Origin: Candidatus Methanoperedens sp.
GTDB lineage: Archaea; Halobacteriota; Methanosarcinia; Methanosarcinales; Methanoperedenaceae
DNA: 40,067 bases
Reading direction: 5' to 3'
Assembly: GCA_023249105.1 (NCBI GenBank)
Contig: JAHFDG010000036.1
Coordinates: 1-40,067, forward strand
Shown: piece after piece, positions 1 through 7,168 of the stretch
Position numbering within the stretch: the stretch's first letter is position 1
Layout of the letters: each line of letters begins with the position of its first letter
Notes under the pieces: model-generated
What the model was told of the DNA's origin: nothing
Databases searched by the model: none
The model's input: the letters and a program-made list of their open reading frames with translations, nothing else
Position numbers and translations under genes: made by a program

Positions 1-47
1 GGAGATAATTTTTCATACCTTTTTGCTATAGCTTCCATACTTTCCAT
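1..47 (-). CDS. 5' end of a leftward gene (partial)
   Basis: An ATG at 45-47 on the minus strand opens a frame that stays open for 15 codons to the window edge and encodes MESMEAIAKRYEKLS. An alternative ATG lies at 36-38. A TATA-like TTTATA on the minus strand sits about 25 nt upstream of the first ATG, as expected for a leaderless archaeal transcript. The fragment is too short to assign a family. Confidence 0.4.
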   Translation of the reverse strand, partial: MESMEAIAKRYEKLS

Positions 48-70
48 AGTATATATTATAGATATTATGG

Positions 71-76
71 TATAAA
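71..76 (-). promoter_or_regulatory. TATA box for the leftward partial gene
   Basis: Minus-strand TTTATA is centred about 26 nt upstream of the ATG at 47. This spacing puts the transcription start almost on the start codon. No Shine-Dalgarno sequence lies between them, which fits a leaderless mRNA. Confidence 0.35.
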
Positions 77-93
77 TATTATTTGATGAATAG

Positions 94-213
94 TCAAGTT
101 ATTTAATTACAAACCCTAAGAAGATTGCATTCGATTATGAGCACGGGTTTGAGAGAACGAAGGATGAGAAGGCTTGTGAAGAGTGCGGGTACCGGTTGTA
201 TTGTGGGGACTGA
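94..213 (+). pseudogene. C-terminal relic of a PD-(D/E)XK / helicase-type protein
   Basis: After a stop at 91-93 a short frame runs to a TGA at 211-213 and ends in ACEECGYRLYCGD. The spacing F-E-x-T, then C-x2-C-x5-C, just before the stop resembles the Cys-rich C-terminus of RecB/Cas4-type Fe-S nuclease domains, including those at the end of archaeal UvrD-like helicases. There is no plausible start codon or N-terminal region, so I read it as the stranded 3' end of a deleted gene. The family assignment rests only on the Cys pattern. Confidence 0.4.
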
Positions 214-228
214 AATAGAATCAGAATC

Positions 229-609
229 ATGACACCACATTTCTGGCGCAACCCTGTGTTTTTCGGTTTGCTGGGTTTAATCCTGGTAGCTACTCCGTGC
301 CTGTATTATTTTTCCATGGGAATACCGGGAACCATGGTCACTGAGACCGAATCTGCAGATGGCAATAGGACTGTGGTTGTCGAAACAGTTCGTCAGGGAA
401 CGTTCAATCCTTTTCTCTTGATTTTTGTTATTGGAGCTACTGTAGCTGCTCTGGGTTGTTATCGAAACACTTTTATGGCATGGGTTGGAAGCATTTTCGT
501 TCTTGTTTACTCAATGCTTGCCGTCTTTAGTATTGGATTGCTAATATTGCCTGGCGCTTTGCTCCTCATTATAGGAATCGCATTAAGGACAATTAATAAA
601 AACGCATAG
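229..609 (+). CDS. small integral membrane protein, unknown function
   Basis: This 126-residue protein has about four hydrophobic segments at roughly residues 10-30, 59-76, 80-102 and 104-120. A short polar loop containing TVTETESADGN lies between the first and second and would face one side of the membrane. I recognise no catalytic motif or family signature. The ATG at 229 is the first in frame, and no clear Shine-Dalgarno sequence precedes it. The gene stands alone between the nuclease relic and the TPR gene. It is probably a genuine membrane protein because its hydrophobic pattern is regular, but its role cannot be inferred. Confidence 0.6.
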   Translation: MTPHFWRNPVFFGLLGLILVATPCLYYFSMGIPGTMVTETESADGNRTVVVETVRQGTFNPFLLIFVIGATVAALGCYRNTFMAWVGSIFVLVYSMLAVFSIGLLILPGALLLIIGIALRTINKNA

Positions 610-666
610 TTCTTGATCCAGAACTGGTTATTTTCTTCATCATTCCAGTCACCACTATTCAGAAGG

Positions 667-674
667 ATTATATT
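667..674 (+). promoter_or_regulatory. TATA-like box of the TPR gene
   Basis: TTATATTA is centred about 27 nt upstream of the ATG at 697. No ribosome-binding site lies between them, so a leaderless transcript is likely. Confidence 0.35.
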
Positions 675-696
675 ATCCCTGAAAGTATTCTGAATC

Positions 697-1458
697 ATGC
701 CTCATGACTTTATTAACGATATAGAAAATGTTCCTCTGAAGAATATCAAAATTGATGGAATAATCATGGCTGCCGACCTTGTTACAAAACGGAGATATAA
801 CGAAGCAAAGAGGGTATTAGGAAAAGTTTTGAAAGCGTGTCCCGACGATGCTGGTATAATGTGTCTTCTTGCTAATGTTCATATCATGGACGAAAAATAC
901 AGTGATGCAGAAAAGTGGCTTGATAAAGCGTTATCTATAGAACCTGAAAATCCTCAGGGTCTTTACCATATGGGTGTAGTTTACCATGAACAGGGAAAAT
1001 TTGATGAGGCAATTGAGATGTACCAGGATGCGATCAAGAATTTTCCCAAAAAGAATAAACATGATATAGCTGAAGCATACCAGAATCTCGGATGTTCATT
1101 ATGGGAAGCCAGGAGAAGGGAAGAGGCTCTGGAGGCATGGAAGACCTGCCTGAAATACAATCCTTCACAAAGATATGCAAAGAAGAATTTAAAAGATTTT
1201 ACCAACGCATACGGGATGGGAAAATCACCTGTAGGAATGGATGATATATGGGCATTTGTGGATTTAAAACAGAAAGAATATTTATCTGTTAAAGGCAAGG
1301 ATAGTTTTGATGATACGGACGATGGGAATTCTGTCCTGAATAAGATCATGGATGCCTGGAATACTCATATAGCTGAAAAGTACGGAAAAACGCTGGACAG
1401 GATGAATTCTAAAGAAAAGATGAAATTATTCAATGAAATTAAAGTGTTTACGAAGTAA
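697..1458 (+). CDS. tetratricopeptide (TPR) repeat protein
   Basis: The 253-residue protein has about four consecutive TPR units at roughly residues 25-55, 56-90, 91-123 and 126-160. They show the usual A-x-G-x-Y/F and P-E-N-P-type turn residues, for example the segments around YSDAEKWLDKAL and FDEAIEMYQDAI. TPR arrays form helical superhelices that bind other proteins, so a scaffold or chaperone role is likely. The C-terminal 90 residues (WAFVDLKQKEYLSV onward) are charged and have no recognised domain. There is no signal peptide, so it is probably cytoplasmic. The first ATG is taken because a TATA-like box lies about 27 nt upstream. A later ATG at residue 24 would also leave the TPRs intact. 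Confidence 0.85.
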   Translation: MPHDFINDIENVPLKNIKIDGIIMAADLVTKRRYNEAKRVLGKVLKACPDDAGIMCLLANVHIMDEKYSDAEKWLDKALSIEPENPQGLYHMGVVYHEQGKFDEAIEMYQDAIKNFPKKNKHDIAEAYQNLGCSLWEARRREEALEAWKTCLKYNPSQRYAKKNLKDFTNAYGMGKSPVGMDDIWAFVDLKQKEYLSVKGKDSFDDTDDGNSVLNKIMDAWNTHIAEKYGKTLDRMNSKEKMKLFNEIKVFTK

Positions 1459-1482
1459 CCATTCCTTTCCAACAAACTAATA

Positions 1483-2313
1483 TTACTTTTTCATGCAGCA
1501 CTTCTTGTACTTCTTACCAGAGCCACATGGGCATGGATCATTTCTGCCAATTTTTTTCATCTTTTTCTCAGGAGTTTTAGACTCTGGATAAGATATCCTT
1601 CTTAGGTAGCTGATCCTCTCTCTGGAAAAATGCTCAAGCGGGCTCTTCATAAACTTGAAATAGCTCTGCTCTTCTTCCGGTAGATTCAAGACCCAATCTA
1701 CAGTATGTCGATCTATTACATCGGTATCAATTCTCCCATCTTCAAATGCTTTCCGCACCAGTGGCAGAAGGTTCGGATCTTTGTATGAAAGCAATTCATC
1801 TGAAAGGAATGCTGCAAAAGTCGGATCGTTGGTATCATCGAAAAGCTTAGATAAGAAAAACTTTATTTCTTCTGTTCTATCAGGGTACTGACGGGAGATC
1901 ACGTTCAAAGATGTTGCGATCGAACCTCGAATATATAGATCAAGTGTTTCATCAAGAACACATTCTTTCAGTCGTTCTATTGCAAATTCACCAAAGGCAG
2001 CAAGCAGCGTCGGGGTGCTTTCTGTTATCCACTCACCTAACAGATCAGTCTTATCCCTCATTATATCAAGAAGAAGATCAAGAGCTTCTTTTGTTTTTAG
2101 GAGAGGTAAAATATGAATAACATGGTATGGCGCCCACCCGTCACCAGGACCACCATGATTCCAGTATTTGTCATTTTCAAGGATATTTTTAAGGTGAGGG
2201 AAGGCATCGTCTCTTGAAGCTATCTCCTGCGCAAGACCTGGTGGAACTTCAAGGCAAAGCGAAACCATTTCGTTTATCAGAGGTTCAGTTTTCATATCGT
2301 TATATTTTGACAT
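1483..2313 (-). CDS. SEC-C motif protein with helical-repeat body (DUF1186-like)
   Basis: The C-terminus carries a SEC-C zinc-binding motif, [17 protein letters not shown] (C-x-C-x8-C-C), as on the SecA C-terminus. The rest is alpha-helical with HEAT-like segments ([17 protein letters not shown], then [14 protein letters not shown]) and resembles DUF1186-type proteins, which end the same way. SEC-C modules bind zinc and mediate protein or ribosome contacts; the substrate here is unknown. The frame is open up to a TTG at 2382, but that codon has no ribosome-binding site and lies close to the shared promoter. I therefore favour the ATG at 2313, with another at 2295. It is transcribed divergently from the 84-residue gene at 2418. 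Confidence 0.75.
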   Translation of the reverse strand: MSKYNDMKTEPLINEMVSLCLEVPPGLAQEIASRDDAFPHLKNILENDKYWNHGGPGDGWAPYHVIHILPLLKTKEALDLLLDIMRDKTDLLGEWITESTPTLLAAFGEFAIERLKECVLDETLDLYIRGSIATSLNVISRQYPDRTEEIKFFLSKLFDDTNDPTFAAFLSDELLSYKDPNLLPLVRKAFEDGRIDTDVIDRHTVDWVLNLPEEEQSYFKFMKSPLEHFSRERISYLRRISYPESKTPEKKMKKIGRNDPCPCGSGKKYKKCCMKK

Positions 2314-2384
2314 GTTTCTTATGTCAACATCGTCTCTGAAATAATTTGCGATAAAACTGCATCCAGGAAAAGCCACATTCAAAA

Positions 2385-2394
2385 GGTTTAAACC
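2385..2394. promoter_or_regulatory. palindromic GGTTTAAACC, shared divergent promoter element
   Basis: This perfect 10-bp palindrome lies between the divergent genes. Its TTTAAA core is about 28 nt from the ATG at 2418, the right distance for a TATA box and a leaderless rightward mRNA. The same core could serve the leftward SEC-C gene. Confidence 0.4.
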
Positions 2395-2417
2395 ACAAAT
2401 GGCAGAAATATATCACC

Positions 2418-2672
2418 ATGGATGAAATCGTTGAACAGGCAAAAGCTCAGTTGATGATGATCGAGAAGATATATGGTCTGAATATCATTAATCGTGATGA
2501 GACGGCAGGTCTCATTGCTGCAAACGTAGATAACAACAGACAGGTCTTAGCGATCTGCAGTTCCCTGAATTCATGGATTCTACTCAATAAGAAAAAAGGT
2601 GATGTTGTAATCCCACAGGATGTACTATCGCGACTTTTCGAAACCACCAGATGGCAGGGGAAACATGCATAA
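2418..2672 (+). CDS. small conserved-looking protein of unknown function
   Basis: This 84-residue soluble protein has an N-terminal helix (EIVEQAKAQLMMIEKIYGLNI) followed by a mixed region with ICSSLNSWILLNKKKGDVV. It has no signal peptide, Cys cluster or catalytic motif that I recognise. The start follows a TATA-like TTTAAA at the spacing of a leaderless promoter, which supports it being expressed. It is 22 nt upstream of the TIM-barrel gene and may be co-transcribed with it. Confidence 0.55.
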   Translation: MDEIVEQAKAQLMMIEKIYGLNIINRDETAGLIAANVDNNRQVLAICSSLNSWILLNKKKGDVVIPQDVLSRLFETTRWQGKHA

Positions 2673-2694
2673 GCAAGCAGGTTAATGATGATTT

Positions 2695-3381
2695 ATGGCT
2701 GATATACCCAGGTTAATGCTGGGCACTTCTCCCTTCATAGGTGCAGGTCAGTTCGGTTCAAAGTCTCTGGATTACCGAAGGCAGTTCTTTGATAATCCTG
2801 ATAATATGACCAGGCTTTTTGTGCATTCAGCCAAACTTGGAGTTAAGGCAGTTCAGCTTGTCGGCTATCAACCTCTGGTCGCGGCATTAACGAAAGCTGA
2901 AGAGATTTCCGGTGATTTCTTCGTTGTGGTAACGATTCCCAGAGGAGATTTTGCAAGAAATCTTGATCTTGTTTCACCTCTTGAGCCAGAGTTTGTTTCT
3001 GTGCATGCCCAGTTCTGTGATGAAAATGATGACAGGTTAAATGAGTGGATCGATATGATCAGAGATGCTGGAGCCAAACCTGCAGCCTCCACCCATTCTC
3101 CAGGAACAACAATTCCACTGCTTGATGACATGGGTTTTGAAGCATATCTTGCACCGGTGAATCCTATCGGTTATGGTATGGAACCGGATATCGAAAGCAC
3201 TCTAATGGCACTTTCGCAAACAAAGAAAGCAGTTATCGCTATCAAGCCTCTGGCAGCAGGAAAACTTTCTCCGGAAAGGTCATTATTTGAATATATCTAC
3301 AGGTATGCAGATTCCATCTCAGTTGGAATTGCTTCAGAGGAGGAGATGGCAGAGACTTATTCAGCAGCTTTCACACAGTGA
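2695..3381 (+). CDS. TIM-barrel protein, aldolase/aldo-keto-reductase-like, unknown substrate
   Basis: The 228-residue protein starts PRLMLGTSPFIGAGQFG and continues as alternating beta-strands and helices (VKAVQLVG, FFVVVTIP, FVSVHAQF, AKPAASTHSP, AYLAPVNPIG, AVIAIKPLAAGKL, SISVGIAS) as in a (beta-alpha)8 barrel. The LGTSPF opening and the late IKPLAAGKL strand resemble the aldo-keto reductase superfamily. No Asp-Tyr-Lys-His catalytic tetrad is evident, so enzymatic assignment would be a guess. It has no signal peptide and is probably cytoplasmic. It follows the 84-residue gene with a short gap, suggesting a two-gene unit. Confidence 0.65.
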   Translation: MADIPRLMLGTSPFIGAGQFGSKSLDYRRQFFDNPDNMTRLFVHSAKLGVKAVQLVGYQPLVAALTKAEEISGDFFVVVTIPRGDFARNLDLVSPLEPEFVSVHAQFCDENDDRLNEWIDMIRDAGAKPAASTHSPGTTIPLLDDMGFEAYLAPVNPIGYGMEPDIESTLMALSQTKKAVIAIKPLAAGKLSPERSLFEYIYRYADSISVGIASEEEMAETYSAAFTQ

Positions 3382-3401
3382 TAAGAATTGTGATAGTTTT
3401 A

Positions 3402-5312
3402 TCAAATTACTTGATCGGCGAGCCTGAAAGAGAATACCTTCGAGTAAAAATTAAGTTCGGTATCAAGAGCACGTTTGATATTCTCAGCACGGCGGAATCC
3501 ATGCTGCTCTCCTTCGAATGGCAGGTATGAGACAGGTAATCCCTTGCGACTCAAAGCATTGAACATCTTTTCAGTCTGATCAGGCGGGACGACTTTATCT
3601 TCAAGTCCCTGGAAAAAGATCACTGGACAGGACAAGTTATCTATGAAATTTATTGGCGAGCGCTTCTGGTAAAGATCCCGGCACTCTGGATAATGGCCAA
3701 TCAACCTGTCAAGGTACCGCGACTCGAACTTGTGTGTCTCCTTTCTCATTGCTTCCAGATCGCTTACGCCGTAATAATCTGCCCCTGCTTTGAAGGTGTC
3801 CCGGAAAGTAAGAGCGCAGAGCGTCGTATAACCACCCGCGCTTGCGCCGCGAATGATAAGCCGATCTATATCCACCTCGCCCAGATTAACAAGGTGCCTG
3901 GCCCCGTTCATGCAGTCGTCAACGTCAATGACTCCCCATTGACCATTGAGACGCAGTCGATATGCTCTGCCATAGCCAGTGCTACCGCCGTAATTCACAT
4001 TGAGGACCGCAAACCCCCGGCTGGTCCAGTACTGGATCATGAGGTCTAATTTACTTGAAACGGCAGATGTCGGCCCTCCGTGTGATATAACCAGCATTGG
4101 TGGCTTTTCGCCAGGCGGAGCTATGTAGTCCAGGTTTTGCTGCGGATAAAAGAAAGCATGTGCTGTCAGCCCATGCTCAGTTGGAAACTCTATCGCCCGT
4201 GGAATGGATATATATCCGGCATCAATTACTATATCGGTTGAGCGGCGAAGAACCTCGATTCGCTCGGATTGCAGATCGAGCTGGACTACGGAGGCAGGTT
4301 CAGCCGGTGATCCGGCGACAAATACGACTTTATCTGACCTGGCTCGAAGATAGGAGATATCGGTGTATGATGTTTTTATCGACCGGAGCTTTTTCGTTGC
4401 AGTATTTAGATTTGCCAGCTTCCAGATTCCTTTCTCATTATATGTGCAAATGATGTTATCGGGTGAAACGAAGGAATAGGTGGACATTCCAAAGAACCAC
4501 TGGGGTGCTCCAAACTCGACTTCCATCTCGGTGACAGGTTCAATACGCCCTTTGATCCAGCGATAGAGGTTCCACCAACCTGTCCGGTCAGATACAAAAT
4601 GCAGGATGCCATCTGGAGACCATTCCGGCTGGAAGATGGATTCGTCAATGCCACCTGCCACTCGTTTTATCTTGCTAAGACCTCCTTCCGCCTTCAGTTC
4701 ACCAACCCAGAGTTCAGTCCCATCCCAGGGCATGTTAGGATGATTCCATGTGAGCCATGCCAGATAAGATCCATCAGGACTGAGGCGCGGCGACGAGTAA
4801 AAGTCGTTCCCTGAAACGAGCACCTGACCTCTTTTCTTTCCATGTATATCGATGTCAATCAAAGTATTGACTGGTTCGCGCTCTGTAAAAGTATGGTCTT
4901 CGCATACACAAATCAACCTGTCACGATGACGGTCTACAATCCCATCAGCATATCGCAATTTTCCTTCAGGGGTGATAGGTCGCGGCTGGCCTCCAGGATC
5001 CTGGCAATAAATACGCTGATCGGAGAAATTGGAGAAGTAAACCGCCCCCGCATGGATAACGAAAGCACCGCCACCGTACTCGTGTACCCGGGTTCTGGCA
5101 TTGAATAGAGAAGGAGTGATGTCGATGATCTGCCCTTCCGGGGAGCGCCGCACAACGACGCACCTGCCGCCTTCTGCAGGTCGCATCTCAATCCAGTAGA
5201 TATTATCCCCATCAAGAACAACCTGCTCAAGCCTGATCGTTCCGGAGGCGATCATGTCCGATGTTATTGGTGATTTCCAGGAACCATATGGAGCTACCTG
5301 CAGCTTTGTCAT
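3402..5312 (-). CDS. S9 family prolyl oligopeptidase / acylaminoacyl peptidase
   Basis: The 636-residue protein has an N-terminal beta-propeller (repeated SPDG-x-LAW and W-x-PDG blades, about residues 40-370) and a C-terminal alpha/beta hydrolase. The catalytic triad is visible: Ser491 in GASAGG, Asp572 in LEDKVVPP and His604 in GEQHGFR. HGGPT near residue 415 fits the oxyanion-hole motif. Enzymes of this family release peptides or N-acylated amino acids in the cytoplasm. No signal peptide is seen, and length and domain order are typical. It lies 28 nt downstream of the radical-SAM gene on the same strand, so the two may share a transcript, but no functional link is evident. Confidence 0.93.
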   Translation of the reverse strand: MTKLQVAPYGSWKSPITSDMIASGTIRLEQVVLDGDNIYWIEMRPAEGGRCVVVRRSPEGQIIDITPSLFNARTRVHEYGGGAFVIHAGAVYFSNFSDQRIYCQDPGGQPRPITPEGKLRYADGIVDRHRDRLICVCEDHTFTEREPVNTLIDIDIHGKKRGQVLVSGNDFYSSPRLSPDGSYLAWLTWNHPNMPWDGTELWVGELKAEGGLSKIKRVAGGIDESIFQPEWSPDGILHFVSDRTGWWNLYRWIKGRIEPVTEMEVEFGAPQWFFGMSTYSFVSPDNIICTYNEKGIWKLANLNTATKKLRSIKTSYTDISYLRARSDKVVFVAGSPAEPASVVQLDLQSERIEVLRRSTDIVIDAGYISIPRAIEFPTEHGLTAHAFFYPQQNLDYIAPPGEKPPMLVISHGGPTSAVSSKLDLMIQYWTSRGFAVLNVNYGGSTGYGRAYRLRLNGQWGVIDVDDCMNGARHLVNLGEVDIDRLIIRGASAGGYTTLCALTFRDTFKAGADYYGVSDLEAMRKETHKFESRYLDRLIGHYPECRDLYQKRSPINFIDNLSCPVIFFQGLEDKVVPPDQTEKMFNALSRKGLPVSYLPFEGEQHGFRRAENIKRALDTELNFYSKVFSFRLADQVI

Positions 5313-5340
5313 TTTAGCTTTTCTCCTTTTATAATTTCAG

Positions 5341-6567
5341 TCATAATTGGGGCCCTATATGACCATTAACGGTCTGGCAAATTACAGTTTTCAACCCCGT
5401 TCCAGAGAGAATTTTCCAGACATTGATCATTTCTTCATATTCCGGCCTTTGTATGTATAATCTTCGAAATGCTGGCCTATAATCCAGTACGCAGATCTGC
5501 AATTGCTCATCGATCTTACTTATTTTCTCCCCCATTTTCTCGATCTCTTCAAGTGAGATGAGATCTTTGTTGTAAGGAATTCCAATACCAACGAACACTT
5601 TTTCTGAATAATTATCCACAATATACTTAACTGCATTCCATGCAGTTTCCAAATATTTTCTGGCTAATTCCCTGTTCTTTACACCTGTTATGTGCGTAAA
5701 GGTATCCAGTTCGAGGCTTTTGAGGTCTATTCCTATATCAGTCATGCCAGCTTCAACGAGTTCATCCAGATAATCAGGTGTGAGTATCGAACCATTAGTA
5801 TCCACATGAAAACGCGCGTTCTTGTCAGGGTTTTGCTTTCTTAATTCCCTGAGATATTCAATTAACCATTTCCTGTTCAGGGTGCACTCTCCTCCCGAAA
5901 TAGCCATCCTATCCACCCTGTAGCTTTTTCTCGCATCGCTCAGGAGTAAAGCAGCTTCTCTTGGAGTGAGTGCAATTTCTCTCCCATTATACGTTGAAGT
6001 CCAGTTCTGGCACTGCATGCACTGGAAGTTACATCCGCAGGTAAAACATGCTGTTTCTATATAACCACTGGACTTTTTCAAACGCCACGGAGTACCCACC
6101 CCTCCAACAGCATGTCCCATCCAGCCGTGAACAGGTCTTTTTGGAGTAACTTCCGGTCGTGTGTTAATATTCATTCTTTCTTTTACTGCTGTAACGCAGC
6201 ATGGTCTCAGTTCACCATTCACAAGAACAGCGCAGCTCCAGCATCCCCCGGTTTTGCAGGGAACGAACAAATCACCTTCACCAGGAAATTCACATACCTC
6301 ATAACCGCACATCTCAAGTGCCTTTTTGACAGTAATTCTCTCCGGAACTGAAATAATTGCTCCGTCAACTGTAATAGAGAGGCTCTTTCCATTCTGGATT
6401 TCGATCATCTGAATAGCTTCATAAGGACAGGCAAGATTGCATGCGCCGCATCCCGTGCATTCCTCAGAATACCCAACATATCTGCTTGAACATGCTATTT
6501 CATCGCAAAATCCGCAGTGTCTGCATTTATCCAGATTTTTTTCAGCAATATACGGCATCCTGATCAA
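5341..6567 (-). CDS. radical SAM protein with ferredoxin-like and 2Fe-2S-like domains
   Basis: The N-terminus has two Cys clusters, C15-x2-C18-x2-C21-x4-C26 and C37-x2-C40-x2-C43-x3-C47. The second is a classic [4Fe-4S] ferredoxin motif. Residues 60-125 resemble a 2Fe-2S ferredoxin fold with Cys104, 109, 112 and 123/124 (CKTGGCWSC). The radical SAM core follows: C179-x3-C183-x2-C186, then GGE at 225-227. The overall layout resembles glycyl-radical-enzyme activases and PflA-like proteins, with an extra electron-transfer front end. It should cleave S-adenosylmethionine reductively, with electrons passing through the N-terminal clusters. The substrate is unknown, and no glycyl radical enzyme is in the window. 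Confidence 0.88.
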   Translation of the reverse strand: MIRMPYIAEKNLDKCRHCGFCDEIACSSRYVGYSEECTGCGACNLACPYEAIQMIEIQNGKSLSITVDGAIISVPERITVKKALEMCGYEVCEFPGEGDLFVPCKTGGCWSCAVLVNGELRPCCVTAVKERMNINTRPEVTPKRPVHGWMGHAVGGVGTPWRLKKSSGYIETACFTCGCNFQCMQCQNWTSTYNGREIALTPREAALLLSDARKSYRVDRMAISGGECTLNRKWLIEYLRELRKQNPDKNARFHVDTNGSILTPDYLDELVEAGMTDIGIDLKSLELDTFTHITGVKNRELARKYLETAWNAVKYIVDNYSEKVFVGIGIPYNKDLISLEEIEKMGEKISKIDEQLQICVLDYRPAFRRLYIQRPEYEEMINVWKILSGTGLKTVICQTVNGHIGPQL

Positions 6568-6726
6568 TCCCCTCTGTTTGAATAAGTAACAGCTTCAACA
6601 TCGGTAAATCTGCAGCCTTACAGGTTCAATAGATGATAGGAAGCGTTATGCCATATAATATTTGCCGTCAAAGTATTACGAAACCAATAAAAATAAGCAC
6701 ATACAGGTTGATGACCATTTCAATTT

Positions 6727-7164
6727 ATGCCGGACTCTCACTATCGCCTCGTTAAACATTTCGCAAAGCCCGAGCCTGGCGAGTATGTGCCTATCGAATC
6801 TATCGAGATGACGAGAGAAACGGTAGCATGGTCGCCCAAATTGAAGCAGAGCATTTATGTCACTCCAGACATGCCAGATGCAGGTGAACTTAAGCGTGTA
6901 CGTGAGGTCAACGTGCTCAGGGTCGTAAACCAACTCTCAGGAAGCATATCTACTATCGAGCTGACGGATGAAGAAAAAGAGCAGTTCGAGAACGTCTATA
7001 AGGCATATCAGGAAAAAGGCGGACAGATACTTTTCAGCCGCAAAAAGGTAGGCAGGAAGACCGTATCCTTTTTTGAACTCTCAGAGGGAAAAGAAGATAA
7101 AGACCGAAAGAAAGAAATCGAGGTAAAAAGTATGCTGCTGTCAGAGAAGTTCGAAGGAGAATAG
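6727..7164 (+). CDS. unknown small protein coupled to the DUF1998 helicase
   Basis: This 145-residue charged, soluble protein has no signal peptide or membrane segment. Its C-terminal third is rich in Glu and Lys (EGKEDKDRKKEIEVKS). The middle (TIELTDEEKEQFENVYKAYQEKGG) is predicted helical. I recognise no family. It ends 4 nt before the helicase ATG, and the helicase ribosome-binding site (GGAG at about 7156) lies inside its 3' end, so the two genes are translated as a unit. A subunit, adaptor or regulator of the helicase is a reasonable inference. Confidence 0.65.
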   Translation: MPDSHYRLVKHFAKPEPGEYVPIESIEMTRETVAWSPKLKQSIYVTPDMPDAGELKRVREVNVLRVVNQLSGSISTIELTDEEKEQFENVYKAYQEKGGQILFSRKKVGRKTVSFFELSEGKEDKDRKKEIEVKSMLLSEKFEGE

Positions 7165-7168
7165 AAGA

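Noticed and set aside
3693-5230. Several open frames opposite or overlapping the S9 peptidase
   Set aside because: The peptidase frame has an intact triad and propeller. The others lack any motif and are shadows of it.
5341-6567. Identification as the methyl-coenzyme M reductase arginine methyltransferase Mmp10
   Set aside because: As I recall that family, it begins directly with a radical SAM-type Cys motif and has no ferredoxin-like N-terminus, so the architecture differs.
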